A stretch of 64,000 nucleotides of DNA from Flavobacteriia bacterium (GTDB taxonomy: Bacteria; Bacteroidota; Bacteroidia; Flavobacteriales; Weeksellaceae): assembly GCA_015999765.1 (NCBI GenBank), contig JAECQR010000003.1:124001-188000 (forward strand), read 5' to 3'. Each line of letters begins with the position of its first letter. Position 1 is the first letter of the stretch. The position numbers and the translations under genes were made by a program. Under the pieces are notes generated by a model, which was not told the origin of the DNA, ran no database searches, and saw only the letters and a list, made by a program, of their open reading frames with translations. Positions 21,050-30,742 of the stretch are shown piece by piece.

Positions 21050-21154
21050 TATGAATTAATTTTCTTCAAATATAAAATTTATTATGGTGTGAATAGAAAT
21101 TTCAAATGTTAAAAATAAGTTTTAAATCTGTAATTTTGACTAAAATTGCTGATT

Positions 21155-22018
21155 ATGAAGTTTTCACCAATTATTATTGGTACGATGCGTTGGGGAGTTT
21201 GGGGCGCTGATCATTCTGCGAAAGGAGTTCAGGAATTAATTGAAACTTCTCTCGAAGAAGGATTTTCAACTTTCGATCATGCTGATCTTTACGGAAACTA
21301 TACCACAGAGAAGCTTTTCGGTGATGCTTTCTCCGAAATGAAAATCAAAAGGGAAGACGTACAGTTCATCTCCAAATGCGGAATACAGATGCCGTGTGAG
21401 AATAGAAACTACGGAATTAAATCCTATAACTATTCCCGCGAACATATTTTAAAATCTGTCGATCAAAGCCTGGAAAATCTGCAAACCGATTATCTCGACC
21501 TTCTGTTGCTTCACCGACCATCACCCTTAATGAGTCCTGATGAAATAGCAGAAAGTTTTGCAGTTTTACGGGAACAGAAAAAGGTAAGACATTTTGGGGT
21601 TTCTAATTTTTCAGTTTCACAATATGATCTTATTAATGATGCATTTCCGTTAATTACCAATCAGGTTGAAATCTCTGTAAATAAAGTTGATGCTTTTTAC
21701 AACGGAATTCTCGATCAGTTAATGCTGAAAAAACTGCGGCCTATGGCGTGGTCGGTCATGGGGGATTATTTTAAAGAAAATTCTGCTCAGAATATCAGAT
21801 TAAAGACAGTCATTAAGGATCTCTGTATAAAATATGGAGCTGAAGAAAACCAGCTTCTTTTAGCCTTTTTGCTTGCTCATCCTGCCCGAATTATTCCTGT
21901 AATTGGAACATCTAAGTCTAAGACAATCAAAGAATTCAGAAAAAGTTTAGGAGTCAAAATGGATACTGAAGACTGGTTCGCAATTCTTCAGGCCTCTGAA
22001 GGAAGAGAGGTTGATTAA
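21155..22018 (+). CDS. Aldo/keto reductase
   Basis: FDHADLYGNYTTEKLFGDA, DYLDLLLLHRPSPL, HFGVSNF, VIPVIGTSKSKTI. Start taken as MKFSPIIIGTMRWG. Confidence 0.92.
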   Translation: MKFSPIIIGTMRWGVWGADHSAKGVQELIETSLEEGFSTFDHADLYGNYTTEKLFGDAFSEMKIKREDVQFISKCGIQMPCENRNYGIKSYNYSREHILKSVDQSLENLQTDYLDLLLLHRPSPLMSPDEIAESFAVLREQKKVRHFGVSNFSVSQYDLINDAFPLITNQVEISVNKVDAFYNGILDQLMLKKLRPMAWSVMGDYFKENSAQNIRLKTVIKDLCIKYGAEENQLLLAFLLAHPARIIPVIGTSKSKTIKEFRKSLGVKMDTEDWFAILQASEGREVD

Positions 22019-22155
22019 AAGATTATTAAAAAAAATTGTGTAATTCAATTTAATTTGTAACTTGCACCCGTTTTTATATCCGAAATCAATCTTTGTTCAT
22101 CAATTGTTGACTTTCATTTATAATTTCAACAAGTATTAATTTTTTAATTTTTTTT

Positions 22156-22515
22156 ATGATGAACATTTTTGTTTCAAACATCAATTACTCTACAAGAGAA
22201 GAGTCATTGCAAGACCTTTTTTCAGAATTTGGCGAAGTATCTTCTGCTAAAATTATCACAGACAGAGAAACCGGTAGATCCAGAGGATTCGGTTTCGTAG
22301 AAATGAGCGACGAAGACGGTAAAAACGCTATCGAAGCTTTGAACGGAAAAGAATTGGACGGTAAAGAACTTAACGTTTCTGAAGCTAAGCCAAGAGAAGA
22401 CAAACCAAGAAGAAGTTTCGACAATAATCGTGGCGGAGGCGGCGGTTACGGTGGAGGAAATCGTGGAGGCGGAAGCGGATACGGTGGAGGAAATCGTGGC
22501 GGTTCAAACTGGTAA
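22156..22515 (+). CDS. RRM-domain RNA-binding protein with Gly-rich C-terminus
   Basis: RNP2 (IFVSNI) and RNP1 (RGFGFVEM); GGGYGGGNRGGG tail. Confidence 0.95.
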   Translation: MMNIFVSNINYSTREESLQDLFSEFGEVSSAKIITDRETGRSRGFGFVEMSDEDGKNAIEALNGKELDGKELNVSEAKPREDKPRRSFDNNRGGGGGYGGGNRGGGSGYGGGNRGGSNW

Positions 22516-22534
22516 GATTTTACAACAAATAGTG

Positions 22535-22559
22535 AAGCGGCTTTTAAGCCGCTTTTTTT
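22535..22559 (+). terminator. Intrinsic terminator after RRM gene
   Basis: aagcggc-ttttaa-gccgctttttt. Confidence 0.9.
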
Positions 22560-22587
22560 ATGATTACTTTTTTCGATTTTAGCGTGA

Positions 22588-24369
22588 TCACTTCCTGCGG
22601 ATCAGAATATAGGCTTCCCCGAAGTAAATATTTTCAGTCACTGAATTTTCCCGGATCAGATTATCAAAAATAATTTTGATGTGGTAATTTCCAAGGTCGT
22701 GTTCCAGCGCAATCTCCGAAACCAAGAGCCGACCGGTTCGCTGCTCGTACTGGTTGAGCAGTTGCTTAATGTCGGGAGTTGCATCCCACTTTTCCCTGTT
22801 ATTCAAGGTAAGAATCAATAGCTCCCCATTGCGTTGTTGGCTGTAAATCCGGAAAATATCTTTGTCTATAGTCAACCCTTGTTCATTTGGGAAGTTCGCC
22901 GCTCTCGTAAAGAAATCGTAACCCTGGACTGACCTCAGGCGGTTTTCGCTTACAAGTTCAAAGTTTTCGCTCCCGAACGATTTTTTGGTTTTATCTACAT
23001 TCGAAAAAGTAGACCTGATCTGGCTCTGCACGCTATAAAAATCTCTTTTTTCTAAACTTTTTACAATCAGTTTCTGGTCTTTCCGGGACATCAGCTGCAG
23101 AAGAAAATCTTTTTCGTCACGCTTCACCAAAAAATCAAACTTACTCGCAATTTCATCTGCAACCGTATCTGATACCTTTTTACTGAAATTAATTTTTCCG
23201 TTTTCAAGCAACTTATTTTGAATCATAACTTGCCGAAGTTCAGATTTCTGACTTCTTTTAGCCACAGAAAAAGTATTGAAATAAGGAAAAACCAACGAGA
23301 ATAAACCAAATGCAAATAAACTTATCGGGATAAATTTAATGGTAGCTTTCTTTATAACAATAAAATAAAGTACTACGGTTGTGAGCCATAATGCGATGAG
23401 CAGAACAAAATATCTGGGTTCGGTATAGCCGTACTCTAAAATTCTGGTGAAAATGGCGGTAAACAGTAATACCAACAGCGGAATCAGTGTAAAATAAAAA
23501 ATTTTCGAAAAAATTCTTACCCATGATGCTGATAATTCCTTTTTTAAAGGGTGAACAAGCAGAAGTGCTAAAATTCCGACCACAGAATATGCGAGTACGA
23601 GATACGAAACCCAACCCCGCGGAAGTTCCCAGTTGATCAATATTTTAAAGGAGTAAAAGTAAAGAATTATCGCGTATAATAGTAGAAGCGGAATCAGGAT
23701 ATATTGGGTAAAAAACTTCAGTATTAAAGGGTAAGTTCCGTCTTTTTCCAATTGCAACAGCCCTTTTTCATTGAAAAGTAAAAAAATGAAAGTACTTCCG
23801 AAAATCGCAAGGAAATAGAAGGTCTCCAGATAATAGCGTTGATTAAAATTAAAATCAAAAAGTTTGTCTACCGCTAAAATTGCCAGCTCGACGCCGCCGG
23901 TTAGAACGCCAGTGAATACTGATGTGAGAAATAAACTGATGAATAAATTCTTATTAAACTGCCAGAAATTCAGTTCTTTTTGTTTTCCGAAAAATGCAAT
24001 AAACGAAACTAAAAGATGCGAAAGAATAAAAGTCGGAATGATTAAAAAAGCATAACGTTCTGTAAAGTATTTTTCGTCCTCCGGTAAAAGTAGGTAAAAA
24101 AAGACCAAAAAAATGACGCCGCACAACTCCAGAAGAAATCTTTTACCAATACGTTGTGAAAGCATATTTAAAGCAAACATCACCGAAATTCCCAAACACG
24201 AAACAATCGCGAACTTTATAAAAACGAAGAAATTTGGGTTTGAGTTGAAGTCGGTGTGCGCAAAACACATCCAAGAAACTGCACCTAAAAAAGACATCAG
24301 CAATACCATCGGGTATTCCCGAATGATTTCGCCTGCGTTGCCGGCTATGTCGCGTATTTTTTTAAGCAT
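22588..24369 (-). CDS. Multi-TM DUF4153-like membrane protein
   Basis: About 12 hydrophobic segments then a soluble C-domain; overall pattern resembles DUF4153. Confidence 0.7.
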   Translation of the reverse strand: MLKKIRDIAGNAGEIIREYPMVLLMSFLGAVSWMCFAHTDFNSNPNFFVFIKFAIVSCLGISVMFALNMLSQRIGKRFLLELCGVIFLVFFYLLLPEDEKYFTERYAFLIIPTFILSHLLVSFIAFFGKQKELNFWQFNKNLFISLFLTSVFTGVLTGGVELAILAVDKLFDFNFNQRYYLETFYFLAIFGSTFIFLLFNEKGLLQLEKDGTYPLILKFFTQYILIPLLLLYAIILYFYSFKILINWELPRGWVSYLVLAYSVVGILALLLVHPLKKELSASWVRIFSKIFYFTLIPLLVLLFTAIFTRILEYGYTEPRYFVLLIALWLTTVVLYFIVIKKATIKFIPISLFAFGLFSLVFPYFNTFSVAKRSQKSELRQVMIQNKLLENGKINFSKKVSDTVADEIASKFDFLVKRDEKDFLLQLMSRKDQKLIVKSLEKRDFYSVQSQIRSTFSNVDKTKKSFGSENFELVSENRLRSVQGYDFFTRAANFPNEQGLTIDKDIFRIYSQQRNGELLILTLNNREKWDATPDIKQLLNQYEQRTGRLLVSEIALEHDLGNYHIKIIFDNLIRENSVTENIYFGEAYILIRRK

Positions 24370-24388
24370 CGGAGTAAGATTAAGCAGT

Positions 24389-24850
24389 TTATTTTTTCTT
24401 CTTCTTGGCCTTCTTTTTTCCTTTTTTCTTCTCCTTTTTGTTTGAAGTAATTTCGTTGATAAAATCGCTTATCGGACTTTCATCTTTCGTCTCAGAACGG
24501 GTGATGCCGGCAATATTGTTCAATTGATTGGTTGTAAGAAGTTGCTCATCAATAAGAGTTTTTACCAGCTCCTGGCCAGAATTATTAAAATAGTTTTCTG
24601 CAAAATTCCTGAGAACAAATTTGCGGTAATCATCATAAGGAATCGCCACCGAATACTTGAAGATTCTGCCTTCTTTTTCAGTGGTTAAAAATTCTTTTTC
24701 AACAAGGATTTTCATGAAAGTAGAGACAGTATTCTGATGTGGTTTCGGTTCAGGATATGCTTCCATAACGTCTTTCATATAAGCGGAATTCAGTTTCCAC
24801 AAAATATTCATCAGGAGCTCTTCCGAATGGGTTAGCGAATTAATCTTCAT
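24389..24850 (-). CDS. BlaI/MecI/CopY family transcriptional regulator with poly-Lys C-terminus
   Basis: LTHSEELLMNILWKLNSAYMKDVMEAYPEPKPHQNTVSTFMKILVEKEFL winged helix. Start reassigned to MKINSL. Confidence 0.88.
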   Translation of the reverse strand: MKINSLTHSEELLMNILWKLNSAYMKDVMEAYPEPKPHQNTVSTFMKILVEKEFLTTEKEGRIFKYSVAIPYDDYRKFVLRNFAENYFNNSGQELVKTLIDEQLLTTNQLNNIAGITRSETKDESPISDFINEITSNKKEKKKGKKKAKKKKK

Positions 24851-24855
24851 AGTTT

Positions 24856-25458
24856 TTAATGCTGGAATTGGATGTTGGTATAAAGGTAAATAAAAGAAAC
24901 TAATACAGCGATTAAAGCACCGGTAAACACTTCTTTGGTCGTATGTCTTTTTAGAATAACTCTTGTAATTCCTACCAGAATTGCGATTATAAGCCATAGA
25001 AGTCCCAAACCAGGGCTTTCAGCAAAAAATAGTGCCGCTACAAAAACATTGAAGGCGGTATGCATGGAGCTTTTAATAAAATAATTACTGAACTGCAGTA
25101 CCAGAAGCAGAATCATGAGAAATATCATGAGAACATCCGGGGATGCTGTAGTTACGTAATCATAAATAAGATAAACCCCGATACAACCGGAAATAAAAAA
25201 ATATAAACTCTTCCGTTGGTTGCGGTTCGATACATCCAAATTGGTGTAATTGCCTTTCCTTACATTCCACACAATCCAGATAATTATGGGCAGAACAGTA
25301 AGCAGTAAAATGGGTACAAAGGTCTGTATTGAAGCAGCCGCGGAATAATTCTTAGAGCTGATATAAATGAAAAATATGATTAGGGATACAAGCGGATTAA
25401 AGAAATTCGAAATCAATTTTGAAGCTCCAATCAAAACCGGCGGGTAGTTTTTTAACAT
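24856..25458 (-). CDS. PAP2 (phosphatidic acid phosphatase-like) membrane protein
   Basis: KSSMHTAFNVFVAALFF and RVILKRHTTKEVFTG motifs, TM-rich. Confidence 0.8.
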   Translation of the reverse strand: MLKNYPPVLIGASKLISNFFNPLVSLIIFFIYISSKNYSAAASIQTFVPILLLTVLPIIIWIVWNVRKGNYTNLDVSNRNQRKSLYFFISGCIGVYLIYDYVTTASPDVLMIFLMILLLVLQFSNYFIKSSMHTAFNVFVAALFFAESPGLGLLWLIIAILVGITRVILKRHTTKEVFTGALIAVLVSFIYLYTNIQFQH

Positions 25459-25577
25459 ACGTAAAATTATGGTTCCAAAAATAAGTTTTTTTTAAATGAA
25501 GTATGATAAAATTCTCATTTGAAGCTATCTGTAAAGACAAAGTTTTTTAGTATTTTTGCGACATATTTCGATTAAAC

Positions 25578-26582
25578 ATGAAAGAATTTTCAAAAGAAGT
25601 GTATCTTCAGTGGTACGAAGAAATGACGATGTGGAGAAGGTTTGAAGACAAATGCCGTTCTCTTTACCTTAAACAGAAAATCCGTGGATTTTTACATTTG
25701 TACAACGGGCAGGAAGCAATACCGGCCGGTTTTGCCCATGCGATGGATCTTACCAAAGACAGCATGATTACCGCTTACAGATGTCACATTCATCCAATGG
25801 CAATGGGAGTTGATCCGAAAAGAATTATGGCAGAACTCTGCGGTAAAGCTACGGGAACTTCAGGAGGTATGGGTGGTTCTATGCACATCTTCAGCAAAGA
25901 AAAAAGATTTTATGGAGGCCACGGAATTGTGGGCGGCCAGATTCCTTTGGGAGCCGGAATTGCTTTCGGTGATAAATATTTCGAAACCGGCGGGGTGAAC
26001 ATCTGTTTCTTCGGAGACGGTGCTGCGCGCCAGGGTTCGCTTCACGAAACTTTCAATATGGCGATGAACTGGAAACTTCCGGTAGTGTTCGTTGTAGAAA
26101 ATAACCAGTACGCGATGGGAACTTCTGTGAAAAGAACGGCAAATCACGAGGATATTTACAAATTAGGTTTGGGTTACGAAATGCCTTGCCTTCCTGTAGA
26201 TGCTATGGATCCGGAAAAGGTTGCAGAAGCGGCTTACGAAGCAATTGAAAGAGCGAGAAGAGGCGATGGACCAACTTTTATTGAAGCAAGAACTTACCGT
26301 TACAGAGGCCATTCAATGTCTGATGCAGAACCTTACAGATCAAAAGAAGAGGTTGCAGAACACAAAAAAGACGATCCAATCGAGATCGTAAAACAGCGGA
26401 TTCTTGAAAACAAGTGGGCTACCGAAGACGAACTGAATGTTTTGGATGAAAAATCCAGAGATTTTGTTGAAGAATGTGTTGAATTTATGGAGCAGTCTCC
26501 ATATCCAACTGCAGACAAAGTTTACGAATATGTTTATGCTCAGGAGGATTATCCATTCCTTGACAAATTAGAAAATAACTGA
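25578..26582 (+). CDS. pdhA: Pyruvate dehydrogenase E1 component subunit alpha
   Basis: GDGAARQGSLHETFNMAMNWKLPVVFVVENNQYAMGT ThDP motif; YRYRGHSMSD. Confidence 0.96.
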   Translation: MKEFSKEVYLQWYEEMTMWRRFEDKCRSLYLKQKIRGFLHLYNGQEAIPAGFAHAMDLTKDSMITAYRCHIHPMAMGVDPKRIMAELCGKATGTSGGMGGSMHIFSKEKRFYGGHGIVGGQIPLGAGIAFGDKYFETGGVNICFFGDGAARQGSLHETFNMAMNWKLPVVFVVENNQYAMGTSVKRTANHEDIYKLGLGYEMPCLPVDAMDPEKVAEAAYEAIERARRGDGPTFIEARTYRYRGHSMSDAEPYRSKEEVAEHKKDDPIEIVKQRILENKWATEDELNVLDEKSRDFVEECVEFMEQSPYPTADKVYEYVYAQEDYPFLDKLENN

Positions 26583-26658
26583 TAATTAAATTTAAAATCC
26601 GAAGCTGAAGAGTGCAAAATCTCCTGCTTCGGCTTTTTAATCTCAAATAAGAAAAATT

Positions 26659-28317
26659 ATGGCTGAAGTAATTACAATGCCCCGACTTTCCGATACAATG
26701 ACGGACGGGAAAGTAGCCAAATGGCACAAAAAAGTTGGCGACGCAGTGAAAGAGGGCGATATTTTAGCAGAAATTGAAACCGACAAAGCCGTTCAGGATT
26801 TTGAATCAGAATATAACGGTACCCTATTGTTTATTGGTACTGAAGAAGGCGGATCCTCTCCGGTAGATTCTGTTTTGGCAATTATTGGTAATGCAGGCGA
26901 AGATATTTCAGCATTGAAAGGCGGAAATTCTCACTCAACTTCCGCAACAGAAGCAGCAGGAATTCCCGAAGAAAACAAAACCGAACAGAATGTAACCGAT
27001 GTAGAAACTACCAAGCCTGTTGAAAAAGAAGAAGGAAGTGCTTCTGGAGAAATTCCTGCAGGTGTGGAAGTAATTACAATGCCGCGACTTTCCGACACGA
27101 TGACTGAAGGTAAAGTTGCCAAATGGCATAAAAAAGTTGGCGACACTGTAAAAGAAGGCGATATTTTAGCAGAAATCGAAACAGATAAAGCAGTTCAGGA
27201 TTTCGAATCTGAATTCAACGGAAACCTTTTATATATCGGAACAGAAGAAGGCGGAGCAAGTCCGGTAGATACCGTTTTAGCGATTATCGGCCCTGAAGGA
27301 ACCGATGTTTCGGGAATTATTTCCGGCGGCGCTAAAAAAGCAACTGATAAAACACCAGTTGCTGATGTAAAATCAGAAACTGAAAAACCTCAGGAAACTT
27401 CAACTCCAGTTGCTGCTGCAACAGGTGAACGTATTGCGATTTCTCCTTTAGCTAAAAAAATGGCGGAGGATAAAGGAATTGACGTAAATGCTTTGAAAGG
27501 AACAGGTGAAAACGGAAGAATCGTGAAAAAAGATGTGGAAGGCTTCACGCCCTCTGCGCAAACGCCTGCAACTGAATCAAAATCTGCCGCTGCAGTTGAA
27601 ACAAAACCAGCTCAACCGGCAATGAATTTTGTTCAGGGTGAGGATTCAGAAACACCGAATTCTCAGGTAAGAAACATCATCGCGAAAAGACTTTCTGAAA
27701 GTAAATTTACAGCGCCACACTATTATCTTATTGTTGAAATCAACATGGATAAAGCGATTGAAGCCAGAAAAGAAATCAATTCATTGCCTGATACTAAAAT
27801 TTCATTCAATGATATGGTGATTAAAGCAACTGCGATGGCTTTAAGAAAACACCCACAAGTAAATTCAACATGGCATGCCGATAAAATTGTTCATCACGGT
27901 AACATCAATGTCGGCGTTGCAGTAGCAATTCCGGACGGGTTGGTAGTTCCTGTTCTGAAAAATGCAGACCAGATGAATTATAACCAGATTTCTGCTGCAG
28001 TGAAAGACATGGCCGGAAGAGCAAAATCTAAAGGTTTGAAAGCCAACGAAATGGAAGGTTCAACCTTCTCGGTTTCCAATTTGGGAATGTTCGGAATTGA
28101 AACTTTCACATCGATTATCAACCAGCCGAATTCAGCAATACTTTCTGTAGGGGCAATTGTTGAAAAACCAATTGTGAAAGACGGACAGATCGTTGTCGGA
28201 AATACCATGAAACTTTCTCTTGCATGCGACCACCGAGTGGTTGACGGTGCTACCGGAGCACAGTTTTTACAGACTTTAAGAACTTATTTGGAACAGCCTT
28301 TAACGCTGCTGCTCTAA
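26659..28317 (+). CDS. Pyruvate dehydrogenase E2 (dihydrolipoamide acetyltransferase), two lipoyl domains
   Basis: Two ETDKAVQDFES lipoyl sites, E3/E1-binding domain (ISPLAKKMAEDKGIDVNALKGTGENGRIVKKDV), catalytic ACDHRVVDGA. Confidence 0.96.
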   Translation: MAEVITMPRLSDTMTDGKVAKWHKKVGDAVKEGDILAEIETDKAVQDFESEYNGTLLFIGTEEGGSSPVDSVLAIIGNAGEDISALKGGNSHSTSATEAAGIPEENKTEQNVTDVETTKPVEKEEGSASGEIPAGVEVITMPRLSDTMTEGKVAKWHKKVGDTVKEGDILAEIETDKAVQDFESEFNGNLLYIGTEEGGASPVDTVLAIIGPEGTDVSGIISGGAKKATDKTPVADVKSETEKPQETSTPVAAATGERIAISPLAKKMAEDKGIDVNALKGTGENGRIVKKDVEGFTPSAQTPATESKSAAAVETKPAQPAMNFVQGEDSETPNSQVRNIIAKRLSESKFTAPHYYLIVEINMDKAIEARKEINSLPDTKISFNDMVIKATAMALRKHPQVNSTWHADKIVHHGNINVGVAVAIPDGLVVPVLKNADQMNYNQISAAVKDMAGRAKSKGLKANEMEGSTFSVSNLGMFGIETFTSIINQPNSAILSVGAIVEKPIVKDGQIVVGNTMKLSLACDHRVVDGATGAQFLQTLRTYLEQPLTLLL

Positions 28318-28408
28318 ATTAAAATTTATATTTCTGAAATCCTTTCAAATGTATTTTTGGAAGGATTTTTCTTTACATATTAAAATCATTTTCACTATTT
28401 TTGAAACC

Positions 28409-29077
28409 ATGATAAAAGCAAGCAATATTCATAAGTCATACGGAGATTTAGAAGTCCTGAAAGGTGTTGATGTACATATTCTTGAAGGTGAAGTAGTGTC
28501 GATTGTCGGAGAATCGGGGGCCGGTAAATCCACACTATTGCAGATTTTAGGAACTTTGGATACACCGACGAATCCCAAAAGTTTCAATACCGAGATTGCC
28601 TTAGCCGGAAAATCATTTATCGAAATGAGTGACAGGCAGCTTTCTAAGTTTCGGAACGAGAATATAGGCTTTGTTTTTCAGTTTCACCAGCTTTTACCCG
28701 AATTTACGGCACTCGAAAACGTGTTGCTTCCGACCCGGATATCAGGAAAAAACGAAAAAGAGTCGCTGGATAAAGCCTATTCTCTTTTCGAAGATCTGAA
28801 TATTGCCCACCGTCTTCATCACAAACCCAACGAAATGTCGGGTGGGGAAGCGCAGAGAACCGCGGTAGCAAGAGCCCTGATCAATTCACCGAAGATTATT
28901 TTTGCCGATGAACCTACAGGTAATCTGGATTCTAAAAATGCTGATGATCTACACCAACTTTTTTTCGATCTTAGAGACAAATACAACCAGACTTTTGTAA
29001 TTGTAACGCACAATACGCATCTGGCCGACACTACAGACAGGAAACTGGTAATGAAAGACGGGCAGATTATCTACTGA
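28409..29077 (+). CDS. lolD: ABC transporter ATP-binding protein, LolD-like
   Basis: GESGAGKST, MSGGEAQRTAVARAL, IIFADEPTGNLD. Start reassigned to MIKASNIHKSYG. Confidence 0.9.
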   Translation: MIKASNIHKSYGDLEVLKGVDVHILEGEVVSIVGESGAGKSTLLQILGTLDTPTNPKSFNTEIALAGKSFIEMSDRQLSKFRNENIGFVFQFHQLLPEFTALENVLLPTRISGKNEKESLDKAYSLFEDLNIAHRLHHKPNEMSGGEAQRTAVARALINSPKIIFADEPTGNLDSKNADDLHQLFFDLRDKYNQTFVIVTHNTHLADTTDRKLVMKDGQIIY

Positions 29078-29157
29078 TCCTGTCTATTGTAAATTCTACA
29101 ATTTTCACTAACTTTAAAAATTAAGAATTTTCTGTTTCACCCAGAATCCGAAAGACT

Positions 29158-29835
29158 ATGTCCATAAAATTTCTTGCAGAAGACGACAGACCTCGGGAAA
29201 AATTTTTACTCAAAGGTAAAAATGCGCTGTCTGATGCAGAGCTTTTGGCGATTATCATGGGAAGCGGAAACCGCGAAGATTCTGCAGTGGAACTGGGCAG
29301 AAAGATTCTACAGTCTGTAGGAAACAATTGGCATAACTTATCGATACTTTCGCTTTCAGATTTAATGAAATTTAAGGGAGTGGGCGAAGCGAAGGCAATC
29401 TCTATCGCAGCAGCCCTGGAAATTGGTCGCAGGCGTGCCGCCCAGGAAGTCCCTGAAAAGATTCAGATCCGCGAAAGCAAAGATATTTATAAAGTGCTTC
29501 AGCCTTATCTTTCAGATCTTCAGACCGAAGAATTCTGGGCGATATTTCTAAATCAGAACAACCGGATTTTGGGTAAATCCAGATTGTCTTCTGGTGGAAT
29601 TAACCAGTCTGTTGTTGATGTGCGCATCCTCTTCAAGACCGGCCTGGAGCATCTTGCCACCGCAATTGCGGTTGCCCACAATCATCCGTCCGGCAATTTG
29701 AAACCCAGCCAGGAAGATCTGCGAATCACAAAACAGATTGCGGACGCTGGTAAAATTCTTAACATCCAGTTGCTGGATCATTTAATTATTTCACAGAATT
29801 CTTATTTCAGTTTTGCCGACGAAAATTTATTATGA
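29158..29835 (+). CDS. radC: RadC/JAB-domain DNA repair-family protein
   Basis: RPREKF, AHNHPSGNLKPSQEDLRITKQI. Confidence 0.95.
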   Translation: MSIKFLAEDDRPREKFLLKGKNALSDAELLAIIMGSGNREDSAVELGRKILQSVGNNWHNLSILSLSDLMKFKGVGEAKAISIAAALEIGRRRAAQEVPEKIQIRESKDIYKVLQPYLSDLQTEEFWAIFLNQNNRILGKSRLSSGGINQSVVDVRILFKTGLEHLATAIAVAHNHPSGNLKPSQEDLRITKQIADAGKILNIQLLDHLIISQNSYFSFADENLL

Positions 29836-30707
29836 TTAAGAGACTGAATTATCAGCAAATCGACTTTGAAAAATACCAAAACTGTATCGAAACGTCGGTG
29901 CAGCGCAATTTTTATGCGAAAAAAGAAATTCTTGACACCTTGTGTGAAAAATGGGAACTTCTCGTTTCAGGGGATTATGATTTTGTAATGCCCGTGCCTT
30001 TGAAGAAAAAATACGGATTCCATTTTGTACTGATGCCGCTGTTTTGTCAGCAGCTTGGCGTTTTCAGTAAGGCGGTTAACTGTGAAATGGAACAACAGTT
30101 CCTCACATCTCTCGAGGAAAATTACAGGGTGTTTTCGTACTACTTCAACCATCAGAATACCTTTAATGAAGATTTAAAGGTGAAGAAAAATTATTTTATC
30201 GAGCGTACGGAGTATTCAGTTCTGAGAAAAAATTATTTCAAAGGCCGCAAATCCACAGTGAAAACTGCCCAATATCTTGATTTTAAAGAAGTCGGACTGG
30301 CCGAGACCTTCGGTTTCATTACCGATAATTTCAAAGGTTTGGAAAAAAAGAGCGATTTGCAGAAATTCCTCAGTTACCTAAAATTTCTGGAAACAAAAAA
30401 GATGCTCAGGATTTTCGGAGCATTTAAAGAAAATCAGCTGGCAAGTCTGGCAATTATGATCAGTGAAGGTGAGTCTTTTGCATTACTTGGTCTTGTAAAT
30501 GATGAAAAGTGCCGGCTCGATAATGGAGCATCATATCTTATTGACCGCATCCTTAAAGAAAATATTCATGAGAAATCATTTGATTTTATGGGCGGAAGCA
30601 TCCGTGGAATCGAGGTTTTCTTTAAAAGTTTCGGCTCAGTTTTACAGGAATATCCCGTGTTGGAAAACACAAAAAAAGATTTACTGCTAAACATATTAAG
30701 GAAGTAG
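29832..30707 (+). CDS. GNAT/FemAB-like acyltransferase-fold hypothetical protein
   Basis: 291 aa, start overlaps radC stop; FDFMGGSIRGIEVFFKSFGS resembles C-terminal FemAB-like fold. Confidence 0.65.
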   Translation: MIKRLNYQQIDFEKYQNCIETSVQRNFYAKKEILDTLCEKWELLVSGDYDFVMPVPLKKKYGFHFVLMPLFCQQLGVFSKAVNCEMEQQFLTSLEENYRVFSYYFNHQNTFNEDLKVKKNYFIERTEYSVLRKNYFKGRKSTVKTAQYLDFKEVGLAETFGFITDNFKGLEKKSDLQKFLSYLKFLETKKMLRIFGAFKENQLASLAIMISEGESFALLGLVNDEKCRLDNGASYLIDRILKENIHEKSFDFMGGSIRGIEVFFKSFGSVLQEYPVLENTKKDLLLNILRK

Positions 30708-30742
30708 CAAATTATTAGTAATTTTGCACCCTAATTTTCATT

